DNA of 15,427 bases, taken from contig JAUVHF010000021.1 in NCBI GenBank assembly GCA_030593425.1, positions 1 through 15,427 on the forward strand, given 5' to 3'. This DNA is from Anaerolineales bacterium. Lineage in GTDB: Bacteria > Chloroflexota > Anaerolineae > UBA7937. Of this stretch, positions 1 through 8,002 are shown in pieces. A program made the position numbers and the translations under genes. Positions within the stretch are counted from its first letter, which is position 1. Each line of letters starts with the position of its first letter. A model generated the notes under the pieces. It searched no databases. It saw only the letters and a program-made list of their open reading frames with translations, and was not told the DNA's origin.

Positions 1-123
1 TACGTCGACGCCAGCGTGACGGTGTCCCGCAAAAAGGCGAAGCAAGGGATAGACCTAGCAAGGTCCATCATCGATCTAGTTCACAATCAGATCACTGGCC
101 AGGAACGGATGGATTTGGAGTAG
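1..123 (+). CDS. C-terminal fragment of an unidentified protein (5' end outside window)
   Basis: Frame 1 is open from the first base to the TAG at 121-123 and encodes the last 40 residues of a protein, ending in TGQERMDLE. The visible part contains a basic stretch (SRKKAKQG) followed by a plausible amphipathic helix (IDLARSIIDLVHNQ). I do not recognise the family. A strong intrinsic terminator 63 bases downstream supports this being the last gene of its transcription unit. Frame 3 is also open over the same bases, to about position 152, but its codon use and protein composition look less natural. The call is limited by the missing N-terminal part. Confidence 0.55.
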   Translation, partial: YVDASVTVSRKKAKQGIDLARSIIDLVHNQITGQERMDLE

Positions 124-186
124 TGCGCAACTTGGGCATTCTCTAATGCAATGTGCTTTGCTTCTTAATCCGGCATAGGGAAGTGT

Positions 187-219
187 AAGCCCCTTTCAGC
201 TTCACCGGAAGGGGCTTTT
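187..219 (+). terminator. Rho-independent terminator
   Basis: AAGCCCCTT at 187-195 pairs perfectly with AAGGGGCTT at 209-217 around a 13-nt loop, and the 3' arm runs into TTTT (216-219). This closes the upstream transcription unit and separates it from the glycosyltransferase operon. The bases between (124-186) show only a small GCATT/AATGC hairpin at 136-149 and nothing else I can name. Confidence 0.85.
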
Positions 220-282
220 GTATGTCTGGAGAACCCAAAAAATACAACGAGTGGCATAGCATACGCCAGCGGAAGAGAACGT

Positions 283-311
283 TTGCCAGAGGGGGGGCTC
301 TAGTCTATAAT
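283..311 (+). promoter_or_regulatory. Sigma-70-type promoter of the glycosyltransferase operon
   Basis: TTGCCA at 283-288 and a perfect TATAAT at 306-311 are separated by 17 bp. Transcription should begin near 318, giving a leader of about 26 nt before the ATG at 344. This also argues against the in-frame TTG at 314, which would lie at or before the transcription start. Confidence 0.8.
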
Positions 312-343
312 GCTTGCTATATGAAGTTCTTCAGAGGGGCCTC

Positions 344-1009
344 ATGAAACTCTCCATCATCATGCCCGTCTACAACGAGAAGGATACCATAGCCGAGATA
401 TTGCATCAGGTACGGGCTGTCGATCTCCCCAAGGAGATAATTGTGGTGGACGATGGCTCCACGGACGGGACGAGGGAACTCCTACGGGAAGAAGAGGGAA
501 AAGAGGAGACCGTCGTCGTTTATCATGGTAAGAACCAGGGCAAAGGGGCGGCCATCCGAACCGCTTTAGGGAGGGCGACGGGAGAGGTGGTCATATTTCA
601 GGACGCTGACCTGGAGTACGACCCTGGAGATTATGGCGAATTGCTCCAGCCGATTTTAGAGGGCAAGAGCAGAGTGGTTTACGGGGTGCGGACTCTGCGA
701 GAGCAGGACACGCTGCGGCGGTGGGGCAACCAGTTCCTCACCTTGGTGACGAACCTCCTCTATGGGGTAGGGATTCAGGATATGGAAACCTGTTACAAGA
801 TGGTCTCCAAAGAAGTGATCGATCAGTTCTCCATAAAATCGAACCGCTTCGACATCGAGCCGGAGATAACGGCCAAGATACTCAAACGAGGGTACCGGAT
901 CTTCGAGGTGCCCATCAGTTACACTCCGCGGCGGGAGCGAAAACTCTCACCTTGGAAGGACGGCCTTCCCGCGCTCTGGGCTCTTATTAAGTACCGGTTC
1001 GTGGAGTGA
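344..1009 (+). CDS. Family 2 glycosyltransferase, polyprenyl-phosphate sugar synthase-like
   Basis: The 221-residue protein is a single GT-A domain of the DPM1/dolichyl-phosphate-glycosyltransferase-like GT2 group. It begins MKLSIIMPVYNEKDTI, carries the nucleotide-sugar binding motif VVDDGSTDGT at about 35-44, the metal-binding DAD motif in FQDADLEYD at about 87, and a C-terminal RRERKLSPWKDG segment typical of this group. No membrane segments are obvious, so it should act at the inner face of the membrane, moving a sugar from an NDP donor to a polyprenyl phosphate. The ATG at 344 is chosen because AGAGGGG lies just upstream and the alternative TTG at 314 overlaps the promoter. It is the first gene of an operon with two GT-C-like membrane proteins, which could use its lipid-linked product. 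The exact sugar cannot be read from the sequence. Confidence 0.88.
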   Translation: MKLSIIMPVYNEKDTIAEILHQVRAVDLPKEIIVVDDGSTDGTRELLREEEGKEETVVVYHGKNQGKGAAIRTALGRATGEVVIFQDADLEYDPGDYGELLQPILEGKSRVVYGVRTLREQDTLRRWGNQFLTLVTNLLYGVGIQDMETCYKMVSKEVIDQFSIKSNRFDIEPEITAKILKRGYRIFEVPISYTPRRERKLSPWKDGLPALWALIKYRFVE

Positions 1010-1016
1010 GGTAGAG

Positions 1017-3353
1017 TTGCTCAACCTTCACTACCTTTTCGTTCCCCGTCCTGCCCCTCTTTCCCCTCAGGCTCTCTATCTCCATCTAGCCTTGGTGGCT
1101 TTTCTGACTTTGGGCCTAGGGTTTAGCATCTTCGGGTGGCGGAGGCGACTCTGGCCACCAGATAGAGAGCGGCTATTCAAGGCTCAAGGCCCCCTCTCAG
1201 CTTTGGGCCTGGTCCTCATCGGGGCCCGCTTATTGGGCCTTCCCTATCTTTCAGCCAGGATCTGGCTTTTGGTCACTCTTTTGGCGAGTATTGGGGGGTG
1301 GGCGACAGGGCTATGCCTCGTAGCCCATCGTCGAGGGCTCCTGGAACGGCAATTGCGGCTTCTTCTCTTTGCCTGGTCGGGGGAGGAGCGACCTCTTCCC
1401 CTCGCCTACCAGGCGGTCTTTCTAGTGGTCCATCTTCTGGGGCTGGCCCTCTTGGCTAACCACTACGGCCGCTCCTATCTCTGGGCTCTCAACCTGCTTC
1501 TGCTCCTGGCCAGCCCTATGATGATCTACTCCCTTCTCACTCGAAGGCGGGCCCTTTACCTGGAGGCTTTGACCCCCTTCTTTTTTCTCTACCTGGTGGT
1601 AGCCCTTCACCGCTTATCTAGCAACCTCTTGGCTATACCGGACCCTCTTTCGGGCGGCTTCACCTACCCCTATTTTGTGAACGTGGTCTTCAATTGCACT
1701 GCCGCGCTCATCGCTTCCGCCGCCTACGCCCTTCTATGTCAACTCTATCTAGTGAAGAGAGGGGCTCGGGGCTCGTTCCTCGCTCTGGCCGGGGCCGTCC
1801 TTTTGGTCTTGACTTTCCTCTGGGCCGGAGCGGAGTATATAGGCCATCGCACCAGAGGGGTGACGGCCAGCGACCCTTACGTCTATGCTCAGATGGCCGT
1901 GGATTTGGCCAGGCATGGAACCCCTTGGCACCTCTTCCCCCTTTTTCCCAAGGTGAGCGGGCTGGGGATACCCTGGTGGCCTATCGTTCACTCGGGCTAC
2001 CATCTGCCCCATGACGGCCTGGGCCACGCAGCCAGCGTCTGGCCGGTGGGACAGTCAGCGCTTCTGGCTTTCGGGTACCTCCTCTTGGGAGAGGAGGGGC
2101 TCTATATCACCACGCCGGTGATCGGCCTTCTATCTCTGGGAGCGATCTACCTTTTGGTGGCCGAGGTGCTGCACGATGAATCAAGGGGAGATCGGCTGTT
2201 GGCGGGGGCCTGGGCGGCTTTCATCTTGGCTACCTCTTGGGAGCAGATCGACAGGCTGCTCGTCCCCATGGCCGACGCCACAACCCAACTCTTCACCATA
2301 TTGGTTATACTCTTCACCTTGAGAGCGATGAGGGGGAACCATCGGCTACACGCCCTTCTAGCGGGGCTCTCATTCGGAGGGGCCTACTGGGTACGTCACA
2401 CTCAATTAGTAGTAGGGCTAAGTGTGCTCCTGGCGGTGGCCCTCCTGGGTAGAGAGCGCTCTCGAAAAGAGAGAGGGGAGTTCTTGCTTCTCTTTGGCCT
2501 CGTCTCTTTCATTATGGCCCTTCCTGACCTCGTATACCACCGTTTGAGTTTCGGGAACTTCCTGACCCCAGAATCGGAGGAGTTGGCTCTTTTCGCCTTT
2601 TCCTATCTAGCCACCACCGGGCCTCGGCTGGGGCGAGATCTTCTTAGAGGGAACGAGTTTGGGTATCTGCTCCCCTTTCTACTCTACGGTACCTACAAGA
2701 TGTACCGTCAGAAGAAGGGCCTGTTCTTGGTTCTGGGGGGTTGGATCTTGGCCCTGGTTCTCTTCCATCTTCCCTATGCCGCTCTGCGGTTGCGCGATCT
2801 CCTCTCCGCCTTCCCGGCGCTGATAGCCTTGACGGTATATGGGATGATCTGCCTCTGGAAAGTGGCGACCTCACAGGCGAGGACCTCTCTCTTAAGAGGT
2901 TTCCTGGCCTCTCTGGGCATCCTTTCCCTCCTCCTTCTTCCCGCCTGTCGGACGAGGATCACCCTTGCCAGACCCTTCGGTTCTTTTGAGACTACTTTCG
3001 GCTTCGTGATGGAGGAGGAGCGGCGGGCCTTCGACCAACTAGCGGCCTATACCTCGCCGGAGAGCATCATCGGCACCTCGCTGAACGGAGGGCCCATCGA
3101 TCTCTACGCCGGACGGGAGGCTTTCAGGCCAGAGAGTTGGACGGCCGAGGAGTTGGAGACCTTTCTCTTGGCTATGTGGGATGAGGGACACGAGATCTAT
3201 ATCCTGGACGATAGTCCGGAGTTGGCTTCTACCTTGTCGCATCTATCCACTCGATATGGACTCATGCCCATTGTGAGGCTCGGTGTCCCCGTATTCGGCG
3301 AGAAGGCGACGGGCTATCTCTACCAGGTCGAAGGCCCGGGGGGCAGTCCATGA
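1017..3353 (+). CDS. Large multi-spanning GT-C-like membrane glycosyltransferase (PMT/ArnT-type fold)
   Basis: A 778-residue protein dominated by hydrophobic segments. Residues 20 to about 270 form an N-terminal module of roughly eight membrane spans. From about 255 a second module looks like the GT-C fold: a span, then an outer loop with SDPYVYAQMA at 285-294, where D286 sits where GT-C enzymes keep a catalytic acidic residue, and later WEQIDRLLVPMADATTQ at 408-424. The last 100 or so residues are soluble and probably extracytoplasmic. Such proteins transfer sugars from polyprenyl-phosphate carriers to surface acceptors. The start is a TTG with GAGG at 1008-1011, seven bases after the GT2 stop; its 3' end overlaps the next start by four bases (ATGA). 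The GT-C assignment is inferred from topology and the acidic loop motif; donor and acceptor are unknown. Confidence 0.65.
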   Translation: MLNLHYLFVPRPAPLSPQALYLHLALVAFLTLGLGFSIFGWRRRLWPPDRERLFKAQGPLSALGLVLIGARLLGLPYLSARIWLLVTLLASIGGWATGLCLVAHRRGLLERQLRLLLFAWSGEERPLPLAYQAVFLVVHLLGLALLANHYGRSYLWALNLLLLLASPMMIYSLLTRRRALYLEALTPFFFLYLVVALHRLSSNLLAIPDPLSGGFTYPYFVNVVFNCTAALIASAAYALLCQLYLVKRGARGSFLALAGAVLLVLTFLWAGAEYIGHRTRGVTASDPYVYAQMAVDLARHGTPWHLFPLFPKVSGLGIPWWPIVHSGYHLPHDGLGHAASVWPVGQSALLAFGYLLLGEEGLYITTPVIGLLSLGAIYLLVAEVLHDESRGDRLLAGAWAAFILATSWEQIDRLLVPMADATTQLFTILVILFTLRAMRGNHRLHALLAGLSFGGAYWVRHTQLVVGLSVLLAVALLGRERSRKERGEFLLLFGLVSFIMALPDLVYHRLSFGNFLTPESEELALFAFSYLATTGPRLGRDLLRGNEFGYLLPFLLYGTYKMYRQKKGLFLVLGGWILALVLFHLPYAALRLRDLLSAFPALIALTVYGMICLWKVATSQARTSLLRGFLASLGILSLLLLPACRTRITLARPFGSFETTFGFVMEEERRAFDQLAAYTSPESIIGTSLNGGPIDLYAGREAFRPESWTAEELETFLLAMWDEGHEIYILDDSPELASTLSHLSTRYGLMPIVRLGVPVFGEKATGYLYQVEGPGGSP

Positions 3354-6097
3354 GAGGAAAGGTGGCGGATACCATCTCCTTGGTTTCGCTCTTGGCGCTG
3401 GTTCTCCTTTTCTTCTGGAAGATAGCCCTCACCAACCTCATCCTGGCGGGATTGGACGTCTTCACCTATTTCTACCCCTATCGGGAGTATGCAGCCCAGG
3501 CGATTAGAACCGGGCATCTTCCCCTTTGGAACCCCTACCTCTTCCTGGGGGTACCGTTCTTGGCCAACATACAGAGCGCGGTCCTCTATCCCCTTAACCT
3601 TCTCTTCCTTTGGCTTCCGGCACCCAAGATGGTGGCCTACTCTATAGTGCTACATATCTTCCTGGCCGGGGTCTTCACCTATCTTTACGCTCGGCGAGCC
3701 CTCAAGATGAGCCCCTCAAGCGCCCTGGTGGCGGCGGTCGTCTTCGCCCTGAGCGGCTTTCTGGGAGCCCAGGGGGAGCATGTGAACCAACTGAGCGTCT
3801 TCGCCTGGCTACCTCTCCTTCTCTTGCTCTTCCATGAGGCCTATAGGCGGCAGAGCGTGATCTATAGCCTCTTTGCTTCTCTGGTCGTGGGGCTCCAGTT
3901 CCTGGCCGGGCACACCCAGGCCTCATTCATTAACCTTTCGGTTCTGGGTTGTTACGCCATCTACCTTTCCCTAAAGAGAGAAGGAGGTAGGCGAACTTCA
4001 CCTATATGGGGAGCGTTAGGGCTCTTTATAGGAGTTACCCTTCTGGGGGCTGGTCTGGCGGCGGCCCAACTCCTCCCCACCTTGGAACTCTCCCGGCTCT
4101 CCCTCCGGGGCGGGGGGCTCACCTACCGGCAGGCGGTCTCCTTCTCCCTGAGGCCCACTCTTCTTCTCCTGTCACTCCTCCCCAGTTTCGACTATAGTCC
4201 TTTCAGCGAATATATAGCCTATGTGGGGATCACCCCTATACTCTTGGCCTCTCTCGCCCTCCGAAGAAAGAGCCGGAGAGAAGGCGCTTTCTTCGGGGGT
4301 CTGGCCCTCTTGGGGATATTTTTGGCCTTGGGGCTCTATAACCCCTTCTATTACCTTCTATATCGATTGGTGCCTGGCTTCAGTCTCTTTCGCGTCCCGG
4401 CCCGGTGGCTCTTTTTGTACACCTTTGGTATGGCTATCCTGGCCGGGTTGGGGATGGAGGAGTGGGGCCATATGAGCCGGGCCTCTTGGGGGGCGGTGAG
4501 AGCAAGGTTGCGGAGTAGGAGCACCCTTCTAATGGTAGGCTTGTTCCTTCTCCTGGTTTCAGGCCTCCTTTTCCTGGGAAAACCTCCCCTTCGCATAGTC
4601 CTGATTTGGCTGGGGTTGGTGGGGTTAGGGTTGGCTCTGCTCTTCTTAAGGGGGGAAAGGGGTGGTCTTGGTCGCTCGGTTGTGGGCTTTCTCCTGGTGG
4701 GGGAACTTTTCTTTGCCAGCAGGTATCTGGCCTACGACCGGGCTACGGCTCCAGAGGCTTACTCTTCCCTCCGGACGGCGGTGACCCACCTCCTGGCCGA
4801 TGAGGGCCTCTACCGGGTTCTGAGCCTTTCCGACACCTCCTTCGATCCCGGAGACCTGGGAGAGATCCAAGGGATTCTCCAGGACCAACTATCCGAGGAG
4901 GCGATCTACGATTACGTGGTGGCTACCAAATGGAAGGAGGTATTGGCCCCCAATCTGCCTCTGCGTTACCAGATAGCCACCATAGACGGCTATGACGGAG
5001 GTGTCTTGCCCCTGGCCAGGTATATAGAGTTGGAGGGGCTCTTCCTTCCCCCGGAGGAGGTATCCCTCGACGGGCGGATGGGGGAACGTTTGGGCGAGAT
5101 ACCGTCGGCGAAGCTTTTGAGCCTGATGAACGTGAAGTATGTGATCAGAGACAAGGTGGGAGATGTTTGGGTGGATGGCGTCTACTACGACCTGGCGCAT
5201 AGGGTCATACTGAGGAAAGGAGAGGAGGTGGAGATCTCGGAGATACCGTGGTTCCCCACTACCTCTTTGGGCCTGGTCTCCCACCTGGTCAGTGGCAGTG
5301 GGGTGGAAGGGGGAACCCCGGTGGTGGAGATAACGGTCACCGATGAGGAGGGAAAGGCGGAACTATATCATCTGCGCGCGGGGATAGACGCGGCGGAAGG
5401 GAGGTATGAAGAGGGCGTCCAGCATCAAAGGGGGAGGGTGGTCCGAAGGGGTGAGGAGAGCGATGAGTATCATGCCTGGGTGAGATTGAAGGAGCCGGTG
5501 ATACCCCAAACGATCGAGGTGAGGTATCTGCTTCCTTCTGGGGAGTTCCATCTGCGAGGTATCACTCTTGTCGAGGGGCGGACGGGGGCTCATAGGCCCT
5601 TAGTGGCCTCTCCAGCGTACCGACTGGTACATAGCGGCGATGTGAAGATATACGAGAACTTGGAGAACCTGCCCCGGGCTTTCGTCGTTCATAGGGCCCG
5701 GGTTTTGGAGGCCCCCTTGGAGGCGATGAAAGAGGAGGGCTTCGATCCGGGGCGCGAGGTGATATTGAGCCAGGGGCCAGTGGGCCATCTTGAGGAGGGG
5801 AATGGCCAAGACCGGGTCTCCATTCTGGACTATCAACCGGAGAGGGTGAAGGTTCAGGCTCATCTAGGAGCCCCTGGCTATCTGGTGCTCACCGATGCCT
5901 ACTACCCCGGCTGGAGGGCCTTGGTAGATGGGAGACTGGCTGAGATCGAACGGGCAGACTACTATTTCCGGGCCGTCTATCTGGAGGAGGGGGAGCATAT
6001 CATAGAGTTCGTGTATGCTCCTTTGTCTTTCAAGGTGGGTGTGGCTATCAGTCTGGCTTCACTGGCTTTTGTGATCATGAGTCTAAAACGGCGATGA
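3350..6097 (+). CDS. YfhO family membrane protein (GT-C glycosyltransferase)
   Basis: This 915-residue protein has the hallmarks of the YfhO family. After the first membrane span comes DVFTYFYPYREYA (D36 being the probable catalytic acid), then HLPLWNPYLFLGVPFLANIQ and YPLNLLF, a signature seen near the N-terminus of YfhO proteins. About a dozen membrane spans run to roughly residue 470. A long soluble beta-rich region follows, ending in the family's typical tail with LTDAYYPGWRALVDG (about 847-861) and a last span near 896-912. Members in Firmicutes are implicated in glycosylating cell-surface polymers; here the substrate is unknown. The ATG overlaps the stop of the preceding gene as ATGA, indicating translational coupling. 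Together with the upstream GT2 and GT-C-like genes it forms a surface glycosylation operon. Confidence 0.85.
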   Translation: MRGKVADTISLVSLLALVLLFFWKIALTNLILAGLDVFTYFYPYREYAAQAIRTGHLPLWNPYLFLGVPFLANIQSAVLYPLNLLFLWLPAPKMVAYSIVLHIFLAGVFTYLYARRALKMSPSSALVAAVVFALSGFLGAQGEHVNQLSVFAWLPLLLLLFHEAYRRQSVIYSLFASLVVGLQFLAGHTQASFINLSVLGCYAIYLSLKREGGRRTSPIWGALGLFIGVTLLGAGLAAAQLLPTLELSRLSLRGGGLTYRQAVSFSLRPTLLLLSLLPSFDYSPFSEYIAYVGITPILLASLALRRKSRREGAFFGGLALLGIFLALGLYNPFYYLLYRLVPGFSLFRVPARWLFLYTFGMAILAGLGMEEWGHMSRASWGAVRARLRSRSTLLMVGLFLLLVSGLLFLGKPPLRIVLIWLGLVGLGLALLFLRGERGGLGRSVVGFLLVGELFFASRYLAYDRATAPEAYSSLRTAVTHLLADEGLYRVLSLSDTSFDPGDLGEIQGILQDQLSEEAIYDYVVATKWKEVLAPNLPLRYQIATIDGYDGGVLPLARYIELEGLFLPPEEVSLDGRMGERLGEIPSAKLLSLMNVKYVIRDKVGDVWVDGVYYDLAHRVILRKGEEVEISEIPWFPTTSLGLVSHLVSGSGVEGGTPVVEITVTDEEGKAELYHLRAGIDAAEGRYEEGVQHQRGRVVRRGEESDEYHAWVRLKEPVIPQTIEVRYLLPSGEFHLRGITLVEGRTGAHRPLVASPAYRLVHSGDVKIYENLENLPRAFVVHRARVLEAPLEAMKEEGFDPGREVILSQGPVGHLEEGNGQDRVSILDYQPERVKVQAHLGAPGYLVLTDAYYPGWRALVDGRLAEIERADYYFRAVYLEEGEHIIEFVYAPLSFKVGVAISLASLAFVIMSLKRR

Positions 6098-6172
6098 TAG
6101 GAGGTACCCTGACCAAGCGTTGTCTGTTGGCATTAGGCTTTGGCCTCAACCCTTCTTTTATCTGCGGCAGGG

Positions 6173-6201
6173 TGGACGGGAGAGGCCAAGGGGTGTATAA
6201 T
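6173..6201 (+). promoter_or_regulatory. Promoter of the amaP-scpB-cmk operon
   Basis: A perfect TATAAT lies at 6196-6201 in the 129-nt gap after the YfhO gene; TGGACG at 6173-6178 gives a 4 of 6 match to the -35 box with a 17-bp spacer. Transcription would start near 6208, just ahead of AAGGAGGG at 6213-6220. No clear terminator separates it from the upstream operon, so read-through is also possible. Confidence 0.6.
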
Positions 6202-6226
6202 TGGCCATCAAAAAGGAGGGTGGATG

Positions 6227-6757
6227 ATGAATATCTTCAACCGTGTAGTGATGGTGGTTCTTTTGCTCCTGGCTTTGGCGGCATCGGTGGTCTTCACTAT
6301 CATCCCCGTTCGCCTGCTTGATGTGGTGAGCGACGCCATCACTCTTCTGGCACAGTCGATACAGGTGGCCCGTCTCGTTTTCGTCCTCATAGGGATAGGC
6401 TTCATCCTGCTCTGGTTCTTGCTCCTGGTGCTGGAATTGTGGCGGCCGCCTAGGAGGACGGTGAGAGTGGAGAAGGTGAGCGGGGGTCAGGCGGAGATGA
6501 CCGTGGAGGCCATCGCCCAGCGGGTGGTCTACCGCGTGGATCAGTTGGCCGATGTGGTGAACGTGAAGCCCCGCATTCGAGCCGGGCGAGGTGGAGTGGA
6601 TATCGACCTCGACCTGGAAACCACCCCGGACATAGATGTGCCCACCAAGACCGAGGAGGTCTGCGCCGTAGTGAAGGATGTGATCGAGGAGCGGATGGGG
6701 TTGAGGTTAAGAAGGATCCGGGTGAAGGTGAGGCACGCTCCCTACGCTGAAGGGTAG
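6227..6757 (+). CDS. amaP: AmaP-like alkaline shock protein membrane anchor (Asp23/DUF322-related)
   Basis: The protein of 176 residues starts with two hydrophobic helices (about 6-28 and 43-70), joined by a short hydrophilic loop, followed by ELWRPPRRTVRVEKV and a soluble alpha/beta domain. That domain (for example TVEAIAQRVVYRVDQL, VDIDLDLETTPDIDVP, RIRVKVRHAPYAEG) resembles the AmaP/Asp23 family. In Staphylococcus AmaP anchors Asp23 to the membrane and influences envelope stress responses; no separate Asp23 gene is present here. Two adjacent ATGs at 6224 and 6227 follow AAGGAGGG; 6227 gives the better spacing, and the longer frame from 6140 begins upstream of the promoter's -10 box and has no good ribosome site. 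It is first in the operon, five bases from scpB. The exact role here is inferred. Confidence 0.72.
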   Translation: MNIFNRVVMVVLLLLALAASVVFTIIPVRLLDVVSDAITLLAQSIQVARLVFVLIGIGFILLWFLLLVLELWRPPRRTVRVEKVSGGQAEMTVEAIAQRVVYRVDQLADVVNVKPRIRAGRGGVDIDLDLETTPDIDVPTKTEEVCAVVKDVIEERMGLRLRRIRVKVRHAPYAEG

Positions 6758-6762
6758 AGACG

Positions 6763-7278
6763 ATGGAGTTGGAGGAGGCGAAGGAGGCTATCGAGGCGCT
6801 CCTCTTCGTGGCCGGGGAGCCGGTCACCTTGGGGCAGTTGATGCGCACGCTGGAGGTAGAGCGTGAACTGGTGGGGGAGGCGCTCCGCTCTTTGGTCCAG
6901 GAGTACAAAGGGCGGGGGTTACGGATCCAGCGGGAAAGGGATGAGGCCCAGATGGTCACCGCCCCCGACTGTGTGGGTTATGTGGAGCGGTTTTTGGGCC
7001 TCCAGTTCTCGAGGAACCTCTCCACCGCGGCCCTGGAGACCCTGGCCGTAGTAGCCTATAGGCAGCCGATCACCAGAGCCCAGGTGGAGGAGATCCGGGG
7101 CGTCAACTGCGAGGGGGTGCTACGCAATCTAGTGGCCCGGGGTTTGGTGGAGGAGTTGGGTCGCTTGGATAGGGCGGGACGCCCCATCATCTACGGTACC
7201 TCCTTCGAGTTCCTCCAGTATTTCGGCCTCTCGGACCTGAGGGAATTGCCCCAGGTGGAGGAAGCCGCCGATTCGTAG
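6763..7278 (+). CDS. scpB: Segregation and condensation protein B
   Basis: ScpB is the winged-helix partner of ScpA and SMC in the bacterial condensin, needed for chromosome compaction and segregation. The 171-residue product matches family length and carries the typical features: ALLFVAGEPVT near the N-terminus, an RGLRIQ strand, then LSTAALETLAVVAYRQPITRAQVEEIRGVN and a second winged helix LVARGLVEELGRLDRAGRPIIYGTS, ending with a YFGLSDLRELP tail. The ATG at 6763 follows the previous stop by five bases with a weak purine-rich ribosome site (AGGGTAGAG), suggesting coupling to the upstream gene. The partner gene scpA is not adjacent but lies over 6 kb away on the opposite strand. Confidence 0.95.
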   Translation: MELEEAKEAIEALLFVAGEPVTLGQLMRTLEVERELVGEALRSLVQEYKGRGLRIQRERDEAQMVTAPDCVGYVERFLGLQFSRNLSTAALETLAVVAYRQPITRAQVEEIRGVNCEGVLRNLVARGLVEELGRLDRAGRPIIYGTSFEFLQYFGLSDLRELPQVEEAADS

Positions 7279-7292
7279 AGGGTGGATCAAGA

Positions 7293-8000
7293 GTGTTGTT
7301 ACCTTCGACCATAGCCGTAGATGGCCCGGCCGCCTCGGGGAAGAGCACCATCGGAGGACTCCTGGCGGGGAGGTTGGGGTATCTCTATTTCGATACCGGG
7401 GCTCTCTATCGAGCCATCACCTGGTTAGCCTTGGAGAGGGGGCTCGCCATAGGCGACGAAGAGGCGATAGTGGCCCTGGCTCAGGCTGCCCAGATCACCA
7501 TCACCAAGCCCACGGTCCAGGATGGGCGACAGTACACGGTCTTTGCTGATAGCCGAGATATAACCTGGGAGATACGATCTCCAGAGGTGGATGTCCAAGT
7601 CTCGCCGGTTTCGGCTTATCCTGGCGTCCGGGAGGCCCTCAAAGCGGCCCAGAGGAAGATAGGCGAGGAAGGGCAGGTGGTGATGGTGGGGCGGGATATC
7701 GGGACAGTGATCCTGCCCCATGCCGATCTGAAGATATATCTCGATGCCTCCCTGGAGGTGCGAGCCCAACGGCGATATAGAGAGATTTTGGCCCGGGGCG
7801 AGGAGGCCTCTTACGAGGATGTCTTGGCCGATATGCGGCGCCGGGACGACATAGACAGCCACCGCCTGGCGGCTCCCTTGAAGCCCGCCCAGGACGCTAT
7901 CATCATCGATACCGATCATCTATCCATCGAGGAGGTATGGGGTCAGGTGATGGAATTACTGGAGAAGTGGCAGCCCCGGGAAGAGGGGGCGAACCGATAG
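7293..8000 (+). CDS. cmk: Cytidylate kinase
   Basis: Cytidylate kinase phosphorylates CMP and dCMP to the diphosphates in pyrimidine nucleotide salvage and recycling from lipid and RNA turnover. The 235-residue protein has the P-loop VDGPAASGKS at about 9-18, YLYFDTGALYRAITWLAL, the VMVGRDIGTVILPHADLKIYLDAS segment, and the lid region with RRYREILARGEEASYEDVLADMRRRDDIDSHRLAAPL, followed by the DAIIIDTDHLSIEEV ending. This is the short bacterial form of normal length. The start is the GTG at 7293 or the adjacent TTG at 7296, with GAGGGTGG about eight bases upstream. The downstream acyltransferase begins three bases after its stop, a cmk-plsC arrangement also found in other Gram-positive-like genomes. 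Confidence 0.95.
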   Translation: MLLPSTIAVDGPAASGKSTIGGLLAGRLGYLYFDTGALYRAITWLALERGLAIGDEEAIVALAQAAQITITKPTVQDGRQYTVFADSRDITWEIRSPEVDVQVSPVSAYPGVREALKAAQRKIGEEGQVVMVGRDIGTVILPHADLKIYLDASLEVRAQRRYREILARGEEASYEDVLADMRRRDDIDSHRLAAPLKPAQDAIIIDTDHLSIEEVWGQVMELLEKWQPREEGANR

Positions 8001-8002
8001 AG

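Noticed and set aside
6140..6226. Earlier start for the AmaP-like protein
   Set aside because: The start lies upstream of the TATAAT box and lacks a ribosome site, while AAGGAGGG sits directly before the ATG pair at 6224/6227.
6094..6321. 75-codon frame overlapping the end of the YfhO gene (ATGA) and the start of amaP
   Set aside because: It extends far into the AmaP-like gene in another frame and its composition looks non-coding.
7425..7919. 164-codon minus-strand frame inside cmk
   Set aside because: It is a shadow of the conserved cmk reading frame.
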